From positions 1 to 40,626 of IMG/VR virus record IMGVR_UViG_3300026521_000606: a stretch of 40,626 nt of DNA. One strand, written 5' to 3'. This DNA is from a virus. This document shows positions 31,154-38,110 of the stretch, one piece after another. The translations under genes were made by a program, and so were the position numbers. The stretch's first letter is position 1. Each line of letters opens with the position of its first letter. The notes below the pieces were generated by a model, which saw only the letters and a list, made by a program, of their open reading frames with translations, was not told the DNA's origin and searched no databases.

Positions 31154-32706
31154 TTGTCCTCCTCTGATTGTTTTTCGCATTTTAAGATTTTATCATCTTC
31201 TATATTTTCAATAACTTTTTTTATTAAATCTCTACTGCTTTTATTTGTATTCATAATGTGCTTTAGCTTTTGTAGTGCGTCTTCAACCTTTGCTCGTCCA
31301 ACAACGCTGTTGGGCAATCTCTCAATCAAAACTACCTCAAGTAATTCAGATATCTTTGTTTCTTCAATTCCATCAGCTGTAGCAACGCTATCAAGACTAT
31401 TAATATTAAAATTACTAGATACCTCATCTAGTCTTAACTTTGTTTCATTTTCAACTTCAATAGCAACACTATTTTCTATCTCGATTTCATTCTCAATCAT
31501 TTTTATAACATCATCATTGAAAAATTTTAAATCTTTGTACGAAACATTTTTATCGGAAACAATATCAAGTGCTTCTTTTAATACTGCATTATCACTATCA
31601 TTACTTAAATCTTCCGTAACTTCTGCGTCTTTTTTGAGTACGTTTTCCTTTATTTCTTTAATGCTTTTTGGATTGAAATACAAATCTAACTCTATATCAT
31701 TTTTCACTAATTCAGTAATTGATATGTATCCTAACTCTGCGTTTTCATAGTCGCCATTTAGTACAGTAAAGCCGAATGCTTGTTTTGGCACTTTTTCCTT
31801 ATCGTTCTCAATGATATACCAATCACTTCCACCTTTAAAATAGTGCAAGTGTGCAATAGCTTCGCTTCCTTGTCCATCTGTTTCGTATGTTTTTGGCATT
31901 GTAGTTATTGTTTTATATACTTCTTCTATGATGTCAAAGTTTCTATTTTCCACTAATGTATCTATTTCTTGTTGTGGCATATACTTTCTTAAAAAAGCAA
32001 TTTTTGAAATAATTTCATCAGCTTTTGATTTTTTACTTACACCTTGAAGTTTTGAGCGTTTACTTAATAGTTCTTTTTGTAATGCTCTTTTTTCGCTAAA
32101 TGATAGTTTTTCTTTTGAAAGCTTTTCTCTTATTCCAAGTATGTCTTTTTGCAATGCTCTTTTTTCGCTAAATGATAGTGCTACTCCGTCAAGAGTTTCC
32201 TCTGTATTGTTATCAATACTATCAAATGATATATCTTCAAACAACTCTTTTAAGTACTCTAATACTACATTGTTTTCATTACAACCATACTGTAAGTCAA
32301 TTTTACAATCAACTAAATCTTTAACACAAAAAAGCTTTGCTTCTGAAAACTCTCCGTCAACATCATTTTCAACATTTACCAACTCTAAATCTTGCAATAT
32401 TACATCATATATGAACAATTCTGTAGTGTCTGTTTTTATGCTCTTTTTAAACTTTACTTGATTTTCAGTATATGAAAGACCTACTTCCTCTCTAACCTCT
32501 CTAAGTACTGCTTGTAGTTGTGTTTCATTATCTTCTTTTCCACCACCTACAAAACTCCACTTTTGAGTATCTTTTCTTTTTCCTAGAAGTATTTTACTTT
32601 CGCTTGATAAACTCTCATTATCTCTAATTACTGCAACGACTGTAACACTATCTTTCACTTGCTCATCTTTTTTTTTCATAAAACCTTTAAGGAATAAATT
32701 TAACAT
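31150..32706 (-). CDS. Nudix hydrolase fused to a DUF2958-like domain
   Basis: 518 aa; ATG 32706 with GAGGAGGAA and TAATG overlap. Residues about 19-150: Nudix fold with a complete box, G-x5-E-x7-REVREEVGL within 'GGKEDNETQLQAVLREVREE'; 'KWSFVGGG' precedes it. It should hydrolyse a nucleoside diphosphate-linked compound. Residues 178-225 are a 24-residue tandem repeat beginning LSFSEKRALQK. Residues about 270-355 (GGSDWYIIENDKEKVPKQAF, 'NAELGYISITELV', 'IELDLYFNPKSIKEI') resemble DUF2958, a domain of polyvalent proteins carried by plasmids and phages. The last 160 residues are helical and acidic. In the same run as the DarB- and DarA-like genes. Target could be NAD-derived or ADP-ribose metabolites made in host defence, a guess. 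Confidence 0.7.
   Translation of the reverse strand: MLNLFLKGFMKKKDEQVKDSVTVVAVIRDNESLSSESKILLGKRKDTQKWSFVGGGKEDNETQLQAVLREVREEVGLSYTENQVKFKKSIKTDTTELFIYDVILQDLELVNVENDVDGEFSEAKLFCVKDLVDCKIDLQYGCNENNVVLEYLKELFEDISFDSIDNNTEETLDGVALSFSEKRALQKDILGIREKLSKEKLSFSEKRALQKELLSKRSKLQGVSKKSKADEIISKIAFLRKYMPQQEIDTLVENRNFDIIEEVYKTITTMPKTYETDGQGSEAIAHLHYFKGGSDWYIIENDKEKVPKQAFGFTVLNGDYENAELGYISITELVKNDIELDLYFNPKSIKEIKENVLKKDAEVTEDLSNDSDNAVLKEALDIVSDKNVSYKDLKFFNDDVIKMIENEIEIENSVAIEVENETKLRLDEVSSNFNINSLDSVATADGIEETKISELLEVVLIERLPNSVVGRAKVEDALQKLKHIMNTNKSSRDLIKKVIENIEDDKILKCEKQSEEDK
32073..32178 (-). repeat. 72-bp period repeat in the Nudix gene
   Basis: A 34-base segment at 32073-32106 recurs at 32145-32178 with one mismatch; in-frame duplication of 24 residues giving two LSFSEKRALQK helices. 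Confidence 0.75.
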
Positions 32707-33668
32707 TATTCCTCCTCTGCATCTAGCTTTGTGATGTAGTCTGCAACTTCATTTAAAAGTTCGTCATATTTTTCTAAATCATCATCACTCATCTTTGATA
32801 CAATCTCATCAAGCTTCTTATCGACCTCTTCTATGTCTTTTATGTTTAAAAGGCTTTTTAAGTCTCTTTCTGTTGTCTCTTGAGTGTCTTCAGGGTTTGT
32901 TTCAATATCTTCTTTTACTTTTTCTTGTTTATCATCTTCATCTTCAACACTTTTATCTTTTTTTGCTTGTTCGTCCTCTTCTGTTTTTTTGCTTTCAATA
33001 AGACTTTTCAACTCATCTCTTTTTTTAACAAGTTCCTCTTTTTTTTCCTCTAAATCTCTTAACTCTTTTGCTTCTTTTAATGCACCACCACCATTTTTCT
33101 TAACAAATTTTGTGTGATTTTTAAAAATGATTGTAGCTATCTTCTTTGCAAGTTTTGCATAGTTTGCGTCTTGCATAATCTCTCTAGCTTCTGACATTTT
33201 CCCATAAACTGCACTTGTAATATCTTCCTCGTTTAAAATCCATTTTACAATTCTAAAAGTGTTGTTTCCAACTCCGTCTTTTGTTACTTCATTTTCATAA
33301 CCATACTCTCTTGCAAGTCCTACAAGTATCTGGCCATCATCAAGCATAATACTAAATGGATAGTAAAGCATATTATCGTTTGTACCACTAAGTTTTCCAA
33401 GATACGCTTTGTGGAATTTAAACTCTTCAAAAACTGTATTAACTGCTTTTTTATCTGTTGTCTTTGCTTCCAATTCAGAAGATAAAATCTTTGCAAATTT
33501 ATTTAGTTTTTTTCGCAATTCAATAATACCAGCACCAGCTATGTTGTCAAAAGTTGTTTCGTTTTTTTCCGAAAATGGGTATGCACTACCAAGTGCAGTT
33601 AAACTATCGCAAAATGTATCGCATTTATGCAAAATCTTTTCACTAAAATCTATTGTAGCAATAAACAT
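32706..33668 (-). CDS. DarA-like (defence-against-restriction) virion-associated protein, probable
   Basis: 320 aa; ATG 33668 with AAAGAGG and TAATG overlap. Residues about 100-195, 'YYPFSIMLDDGQILVGLARE ...', 'FRIVKWILNEEDITSAVYG', 'LAKKIATIIFKNHTKFVKKN', match the pattern DGQ...W.LN..DIT...A..I......N...F...N, which I remember from phage/plasmid proteins annotated as DarA-related. Residues 200-320 are a long K/E/D coiled coil. By analogy with P1 it may be packed in the head and needed for DarB entry or function. It could also be a general internal head protein. Confidence 0.45.
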   Translation of the reverse strand: MFIATIDFSEKILHKCDTFCDSLTALGSAYPFSEKNETTFDNIAGAGIIELRKKLNKFAKILSSELEAKTTDKKAVNTVFEEFKFHKAYLGKLSGTNDNMLYYPFSIMLDDGQILVGLAREYGYENEVTKDGVGNNTFRIVKWILNEEDITSAVYGKMSEAREIMQDANYAKLAKKIATIIFKNHTKFVKKNGGGALKEAKELRDLEEKKEELVKKRDELKSLIESKKTEEDEQAKKDKSVEDEDDKQEKVKEDIETNPEDTQETTERDLKSLLNIKDIEEVDKKLDEIVSKMSDDDLEKYDELLNEVADYITKLDAEEE

Positions 33669-34171
33669 TATAAACCTCTTTCTTTTTTAATTTTTTCAAG
33701 CTCTTGAATTTCTTTTTCAAGTTCTTTTATCTCGTTTTCTATGATAAGCTTGTTTTCTTTAATCTCTTTAGCTTCCATTTGTTTTACATTTTGCATATTT
33801 ACATCAGATTTTTGAGTTTTTTGTGAGTGTGATAAAATACTTTTAATGTGTGAAGATACATATTCTACAAGTTTGTTGTCTTTGAATTTAGGAGAGCTTA
33901 CACTTTGGTGTGAGCCAATAATCTCAACATCATTAAAAAATATTGTAGCAATTTCTTTTGTTTTGATGTAAATTCTAATATCTATCTTTGATCCATCTGA
34001 AAGAATTACAGAATAGCTTTGTGTTGGTTTACCTTTTAAGATACTCTTTTTATCTTTTGTAGCACTTACTATTTTTAAGCCTTGTGAAGCTAACCTCTTC
34101 TCTAAGTCATCAATTAAGCCAATCGGCTTATTAACGCTCTCTTTCAATTTTTTTAGTGTAATTTTTGCCAT
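33668..34171 (-). CDS. Hypothetical protein with DGSKI motif and coiled-coil tail
   Basis: 167 aa from ATG 34169-34171; the upstream ATG at 34177 is only 2 bases from AAGG, so the second start fits better. Residues 25-95 are a small alpha/beta unit ('LEKRLASQGLKIVSATKDKK', 'SYSVILSDGSKIDIRIYIK', 'IFFNDVEIIGSH'); the DG-x-x-I pattern recalls the neighbour DarA-like protein (DDGQILVG). Residues 120-167 form a K/E coiled coil. TAATG overlap with the DarA-like gene. Probably part of the same module. Confidence 0.5.
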   Translation of the reverse strand: MAKITLKKLKESVNKPIGLIDDLEKRLASQGLKIVSATKDKKSILKGKPTQSYSVILSDGSKIDIRIYIKTKEIATIFFNDVEIIGSHQSVSSPKFKDNKLVEYVSSHIKSILSHSQKTQKSDVNMQNVKQMEAKEIKENKLIIENEIKELEKEIQELEKIKKERGL

Positions 34172-34214
34172 AAGCATAACCTTTTTTATTGTATTTTACC
34201 ACAATTACTATGAA

Positions 34215-34406
34215 TTACTTTATAGTTCCATTGTTACAAGTGTCTCCGTGGCTATCTACAGTCAAAACTACTGCGTTTTGCTGTATCTCATCAACTATGC
34301 CTTTGCATATTGCCAATATATGCTCTTTTGCACTATTCTTATGCTCTTCGCTACCCTCTAGCTTTATGTTTCCTATTATTTTATCTGCCATACTGTTAGC
34401 GTCCAT
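34215..34406 (-). CDS. Small baseplate-region protein, 63 aa
   Basis: ATG 34406 with AAGGAG. Helix 'AKEHILAICKGIVDEIQQNA' then a strand 'VVLTVDSHGDTCNNGTIK'. Similar small proteins (…aIvdhI..na.v…) are found beside the V/spike gene in several phages; function unknown. Directly downstream (4 bases) of the spike-like gene. Confidence 0.5.
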   Translation of the reverse strand: MDANSMADKIIGNIKLEGSEEHKNSAKEHILAICKGIVDEIQQNAVVLTVDSHGDTCNNGTIK

Positions 34407-34410
34407 ATTT

Positions 34411-34956
34411 TTACTCCTTAAAAGTGTCTAGCCTTGACTTTAAATCTTCAAGTTTTGTTTTTGTAGCTGGATTTAGCATTGCTGGTCTTCCTAAATTTCC
34501 ATCAACTATAAGATTGTCAACTATGTCAATATATTCACTAAACAATGAAACAATTTCATTCCCTTTGCTGTTTGATATGCTTAGTTTTTCAGTTTTTATT
34601 TGAGTATCTTTAACAAAACTATTCTCTATTCCATTCACTAAAAAAAGCTTATCAGTCTTTACATTGACCAAGTCGCTATTCTCAATAACATAAACCTTTT
34701 TATCAGTAACTTTAATGCTTTGCTGGGTTGCACCAAGTACATAAAATGAAAATGTATTATCATCCATAATGACTAATACTTCTGTTCCTATTTTTATGTT
34801 TGGCTTTTGCTCCCTCTCATCAAGCGTTAAAGGGTTTGCGTATATTGCTTTTACTATTTGATTTGTAGGGTGTAGCTGTATCTCTATATACTTGTTTTCA
34901 TCAGTTGCGTTGTCGTTTGGGTTTGTTGTTGTTATTGCTGTTAAAATTCTAAGCAT
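34411..34956 (-). CDS. Baseplate spike protein, gpV/Mu gp45-like
   Basis: 181 aa; ATG 34956 with GGAG. Residues 10-85: OB-fold-like domain with 'IKIGTEVLVIMDDNTFSFYV', a strong feature of V/gp5 type proteins ('vG..VlV.f......iLG'). Residues 85-135: short repeated strands ('KKVYVIENSDLVNVKTDKLF', 'DTQIKTEKLSISNSKGNEIV') compatible with a triple-stranded beta-helix. It would form the membrane-piercing spike trimer. Followed by a small protein, preceded by the hub-like gene, as in Mu (44-45). Confidence 0.6.
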   Translation of the reverse strand: MLRILTAITTTNPNDNATDENKYIEIQLHPTNQIVKAIYANPLTLDEREQKPNIKIGTEVLVIMDDNTFSFYVLGATQQSIKVTDKKVYVIENSDLVNVKTDKLFLVNGIENSFVKDTQIKTEKLSISNSKGNEIVSLFSEYIDIVDNLIVDGNLGRPAMLNPATKTKLEDLKSRLDTFKE

Positions 34957-35749
34957 TTGAACTTACTCCAAGTATTGAATTACTTTTTGTTGCACCAAGA
35001 TACCAAAAAGTATTCTTATTCATTACTACACATTTTTCATCATTTACTTTAAACATATCGCCTATATTCATACTTAAAATATCATCACTATAGACCTCAT
35101 ACTTTTCAATCAAATAAGTACTCAATCCGATTATCTCATCTTCTTTTGAAAATGGTATAAACGAATTAAAGTTTTTAGTATTTTTTGTTACTTTTATTTT
35201 TGACATATCTATTGAATAGTATGAGTTTTTTTTGTTCGCATTACTATATATCGACTTAATGCTTATTACTTCACTTAATTCTTTACACTCTTTATTGAAA
35301 ATCATTTCAGTTATATGTTTTGTATAAAAATCTTTAGAATTGTCTATAGTTAAAACAACTCCTTTTTTTCTAATTTCAAATATAAAGTATTCAAGTTGTT
35401 TTGATAATCCATTTATATATTTTTCAAATTTAACATTGTCCACCATTGAGTTTAAAGGTACTATGTTTGATAGAATGTTAAAAAAATCACTATGTACAAA
35501 ATACATATAGTTTATTTTTCTATTTCCTATAAAATCAACTTCGCTTTTAAGATATTTTAATGTTACTTCAGTCCAAGTTTCATATAGTATTTTATAGTCA
35601 CTTCCAATATCTAATTCTACATAATCAACCTCAACACCTATCTTTAATATAAGTGGTGTAGAATAGCAATTTTGCTCCTCTATAACTGCTGTTATTAGAT
35701 TTCTATCAACAACAATACTTCCATTTTTAGTAGAAACATTTAATATCAA
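34949..35749 (-). CDS. Baseplate hub-like protein (gp27/gpD/Mu gp44 position)
   Basis: 266 aa from a TTG start overlapping the preceding stop (TTGA). Beta-rich with 'KIGVEVDYVELDIGSDYKIL' and a helix-rich middle; the end 'GDMFKVNDEKCVVMNKNTFW' is strand-like. The only reason to call it the hub is that it lies directly before the spike gene, as in Mu and P2. I cannot confirm by motif. Confidence 0.35.
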   Translation of the reverse strand: MILNVSTKNGSIVVDRNLITAVIEEQNCYSTPLILKIGVEVDYVELDIGSDYKILYETWTEVTLKYLKSEVDFIGNRKINYMYFVHSDFFNILSNIVPLNSMVDNVKFEKYINGLSKQLEYFIFEIRKKGVVLTIDNSKDFYTKHITEMIFNKECKELSEVISIKSIYSNANKKNSYYSIDMSKIKVTKNTKNFNSFIPFSKEDEIIGLSTYLIEKYEVYSDDILSMNIGDMFKVNDEKCVVMNKNTFWYLGATKSNSILGVSSNA

Positions 35750-36459
35750 GACACACTACCATAAATCTCATATTTTCTAAAAATATCAGCACTATTTAGC
35801 TTGAAGTAACTTTCCGTTATATCAAAATCTAGAAAAGATATTTTATATCCATTATCCTCTTGAAAATTCCATTCTCCTTGAATATTAAAAAGGTCTATGT
35901 AGCCAAAATTATCAAGAGTGTAAAAATCAGATATGCTAGACTTTTTGAATATTTTTAGCATATAATCTATATGCCTAATATCATTTAGTATTTTATATAG
36001 CTCTAGTTGTAATTCAGTACTTACATACCTATCCCTATTTATTATTATTATTTGAGCCTTTGTGCTGTACTCAAAATTAACACCGTCTAAGTATGCAAAA
36101 TCGTTTTCATCATCTTCGTTTTTAATAAGTACGCTTTCATTTGCATTTAATTGTAATTGCGTCTTGTATTCAGGTAAACTAATTCCATTTGATTTTGCAA
36201 TAAGTATCTTTGGTAACTCCATATCATCAAGAGTAGTTAAAAGTTTAGGTAGGTCGTCCTTTAGACTTCCATTAACAATTCCAACTAGATTGTTTCTATC
36301 AAGATTATCCAACTCACTAAGGCTATATGCGTTTATATTTTGAGATAGCTTATCTCTTATTGCTTTTGCTAATGCCCTCAATGATGTATCGTGATTGTGT
36401 TGAAGATATAGGCTATCTACTAAGAATTTACTAGGCTCTCTACTTAGAGTTACTGACAT
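35746..36459 (-). CDS. Hypothetical baseplate/tail protein
   Basis: 237 aa; ATG 36459 with AGAGGT. N-terminus 'SREPSKFLVDSLYLQHNHDTSLRALA' is followed by helices and then beta stretches ('FEYSTKAQIIIINRDRYVST', 'FGYIDLFNIQGEWNFQ'). No family recognised. Tail location between two paralogues and the hub-like gene. Confidence 0.45.
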   Translation of the reverse strand: MSVTLSREPSKFLVDSLYLQHNHDTSLRALAKAIRDKLSQNINAYSLSELDNLDRNNLVGIVNGSLKDDLPKLLTTLDDMELPKILIAKSNGISLPEYKTQLQLNANESVLIKNEDDENDFAYLDGVNFEYSTKAQIIIINRDRYVSTELQLELYKILNDIRHIDYMLKIFKKSSISDFYTLDNFGYIDLFNIQGEWNFQEDNGYKISFLDFDITESYFKLNSADIFRKYEIYGSVS

Positions 36460-36468
36460 ACTTACCTC

Positions 36469-36840
36469 TTATTTACTTGTTTTTGTACTTACTTTTAAGT
36501 CTATAATTATATCATCATAAATGCTCTTAGTTGTCTTTTTATTTATAAGAATACAATAAATAATCTTTCTTTTTGAGTTTGTTAGATAGATTTTGTTGTA
36601 TGTAAATTCGCTATCTAACTCCTTTTGAATTGATAATGCTATTTTTGTATCTGAAAAAAAACTAGACTTGAAGTCAATGTCTATTGTTTTACTACTGTCT
36701 AAGTCGTCTATATCGCCATAAACAATATCATCATAGGTAAGGTATGCTTTGCTTATGTTAAAGTCGCTATCGTCATCTAGTATCGATATAGAGTGAAATA
36801 AATTACCTATGTTGCAAAAAGAATTTTTTATGCTTATCAT
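36469..36840 (-). CDS. Tail-region protein, tandem paralogue 1
   Basis: 123 aa. Acidic, beta-rich. Its segment 'KIALSIQKELDSEFTYNKIYLT' matches 'AINFSIQASLDDSITYNRIYLI' of the upstream gene, and both continue with a strand ('KIIYCILI', 'LILYALEI') and a 'DDI' acidic end. They are thus duplicate genes in tandem. Function unknown; perhaps baseplate proteins of related fold. Confidence 0.5.
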   Translation of the reverse strand: MISIKNSFCNIGNLFHSISILDDDSDFNISKAYLTYDDIVYGDIDDLDSSKTIDIDFKSSFFSDTKIALSIQKELDSEFTYNKIYLTNSKRKIIYCILINKKTTKSIYDDIIIDLKVSTKTSK

Positions 36841-36841
36841 T

Positions 36842-37207
36842 TTAGTTTAAAACCACTTCAATATCATCAAGATTAAAAATACCATCTTCCATAATCTCAC
36901 TAGCTTCTATCTCTTCAATTTCAAGTGCATAAAGTATTAAATCATCTTTATTTATGAGATATATTCTATTGTATGTAATGGAGTCATCTAAACTAGCTTG
37001 AATTGAAAAGTTAATGGCATTCTCGGCTTCAATATTAGTGTAAATATCATCTACTCTTGTATAGTCTTCAATATCATCAATGCTATTTTTAAAGTCATCA
37101 TCTTCACTTGTTAGCAATGCACTTGAAATATAAAAACTTCCACTCTTTCCTATCGTATCTTCTAAAATTCTATTTGTAATAAAACTTTTAAATGAATTTA
37201 CTATCAC
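36842..37207 (-). CDS. Tail-region protein, tandem paralogue 2
   Basis: 121 aa from a GTG start (37205-37207) overlapping the preceding stop as GTGA, with AGGAGG upstream. Aligns over its C-terminal two thirds with the following gene product (see that entry). The N-terminal part (SFKSFITNRILEDTIG) differs more. Function unknown. Confidence 0.5.
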   Translation of the reverse strand: MIVNSFKSFITNRILEDTIGKSGSFYISSALLTSEDDDFKNSIDDIEDYTRVDDIYTNIEAENAINFSIQASLDDSITYNRIYLINKDDLILYALEIEEIEASEIMEDGIFNLDDIEVVLN

Positions 37208-37683
37208 TTTTTTATTCCTCCTAAAAGGTCTATTGCTTTTTGTGGAGATACTTGACTAGCATCAACGAATGCGAATGCTTGACAATTATGGTTTTTCATA
37301 AATGTAACACACCACTCCGAACAAAACCATCTATCTGACCTATCTTGTATAGGCAATACAAAACCTAAAATTCCCGAAAAGTCGTATTTATCCCCTTTCG
37401 TTGCTAAATAAAAATTTTCTAAATCTTCTTTAGTAGCACAAGGCAAATTAACCTCTAAAAAATCCCACTCTTTGTTGATATTTTTATCAAAAACACCACT
37501 TGCTGATTTTATAGGTCTTTTTACTACTCCTTTTGTAGATGCAGATGAAGTGTATCTTTGCATATTCTCTATATCCCATATTTCCATATGAGAATAGTCA
37601 CTTTTTGTGTATGCTTTTATTGCTTTTGAGTATAGGTTATTTTGGTTTCTTCCACCTTTGTAAAATGCACAAATTACTTTCAT
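37204..37683 (-). CDS. Permuted NlpC/P60-like papain-fold protein
   Basis: 159 aa; ATG 37683 overlaps the stop of the 18-codon ORF. Catalytic residues appear in permuted order: 'KSDYSHMEIW' (His at about 32) before 'DRWFCSEWCVTFMKN' (Cys at about 119). 'KYDFSGILGFVLP' is also typical of the YiiX/YaeF permuted group. It may cut peptidoglycan or another amide at the tail tip, or process a virion protein. Its place between fibre and baseplate genes favours a tail-linked wall hydrolase. Confidence 0.6.
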   Translation of the reverse strand: MKVICAFYKGGRNQNNLYSKAIKAYTKSDYSHMEIWDIENMQRYTSSASTKGVVKRPIKSASGVFDKNINKEWDFLEVNLPCATKEDLENFYLATKGDKYDFSGILGFVLPIQDRSDRWFCSEWCVTFMKNHNCQAFAFVDASQVSPQKAIDLLGGIKK

Positions 37684-37736
37684 ACTTTATACCACACTTT
37701 CAACATAGAATTTTTATCTATTTTGACTATAGGCAT
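37680..37736 (-). CDS. 18-codon ORF, copy of tail-fibre gene start
   Basis: MPIVKIDKNSMLKVWYKV. ATG 37734-37736 overlaps the preceding stop (TGATG), has AAAGGA seven bases upstream, and its stop overlaps the next ATG (ATGA). The first 9 codons (27 bases) match the start of the fibre gene at 40150 in 26 of 27 bases. Either a real coupling peptide or the scar of a fibre-gene duplication that lost the rest. Confidence 0.4.
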   Translation of the reverse strand: MPIVKIDKNSMLKVWYKV

Positions 37737-37738
37737 CA

Positions 37739-38107
37739 ACTTTCCTTTACAATCTTAGTAATATCATCTTGCCTTTTAAGCATTCTATCTATAAACGAAG
37801 TGTCTCCATTGCTAAGGTATAAATCCATTATAGTTTCAGTTTCGTTATACTTCCTAAAACTCTCATCTAGTAAAGACTTTACATCATCAGGAATATCTGT
37901 TTTGTCTATAACTTTATACATTTCAGACAATGCACTAATTGTTAAAAAGTTTAGCTTAAACAAATCGGCAATTAGAGTATCTCTATCTGCAACTTTCTCT
38001 GCTATATCGCTTCTTATCTTTCCATTTTTACCACTAACCTCTTGTACTTCCTCTTTAAAGAAAGTACGCACACGCATACCCTCTCTCTTTGTAATTTTTT
38101 TATACAT
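37739..38107 (-). CDS. Hypothetical protein downstream of the tail fibre
   Basis: The stop codon is at 37736-37738, after which the 18-codon ORF begins. 123 aa, ATG 38107 with GAGGAG. Basic N-terminus (MYKKITKREGMRVRTFFKEE), then helices (SDIAEKVADRDTLIADLFKL, DVKSLLDESFRKYNE). Position after the fibre suggests a fibre chaperone or adaptor; not recognised. Confidence 0.5.
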
Positions 38108-38110
38108 TTT

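Noticed and set aside
31154-31750. 198-aa plus-strand ORF opposite the Nudix gene
   Set aside because: Typical antisense shadow (Ser/Phe/Ile-rich), no promoter or ribosome site; the opposite strand encodes a recognisable Nudix box.
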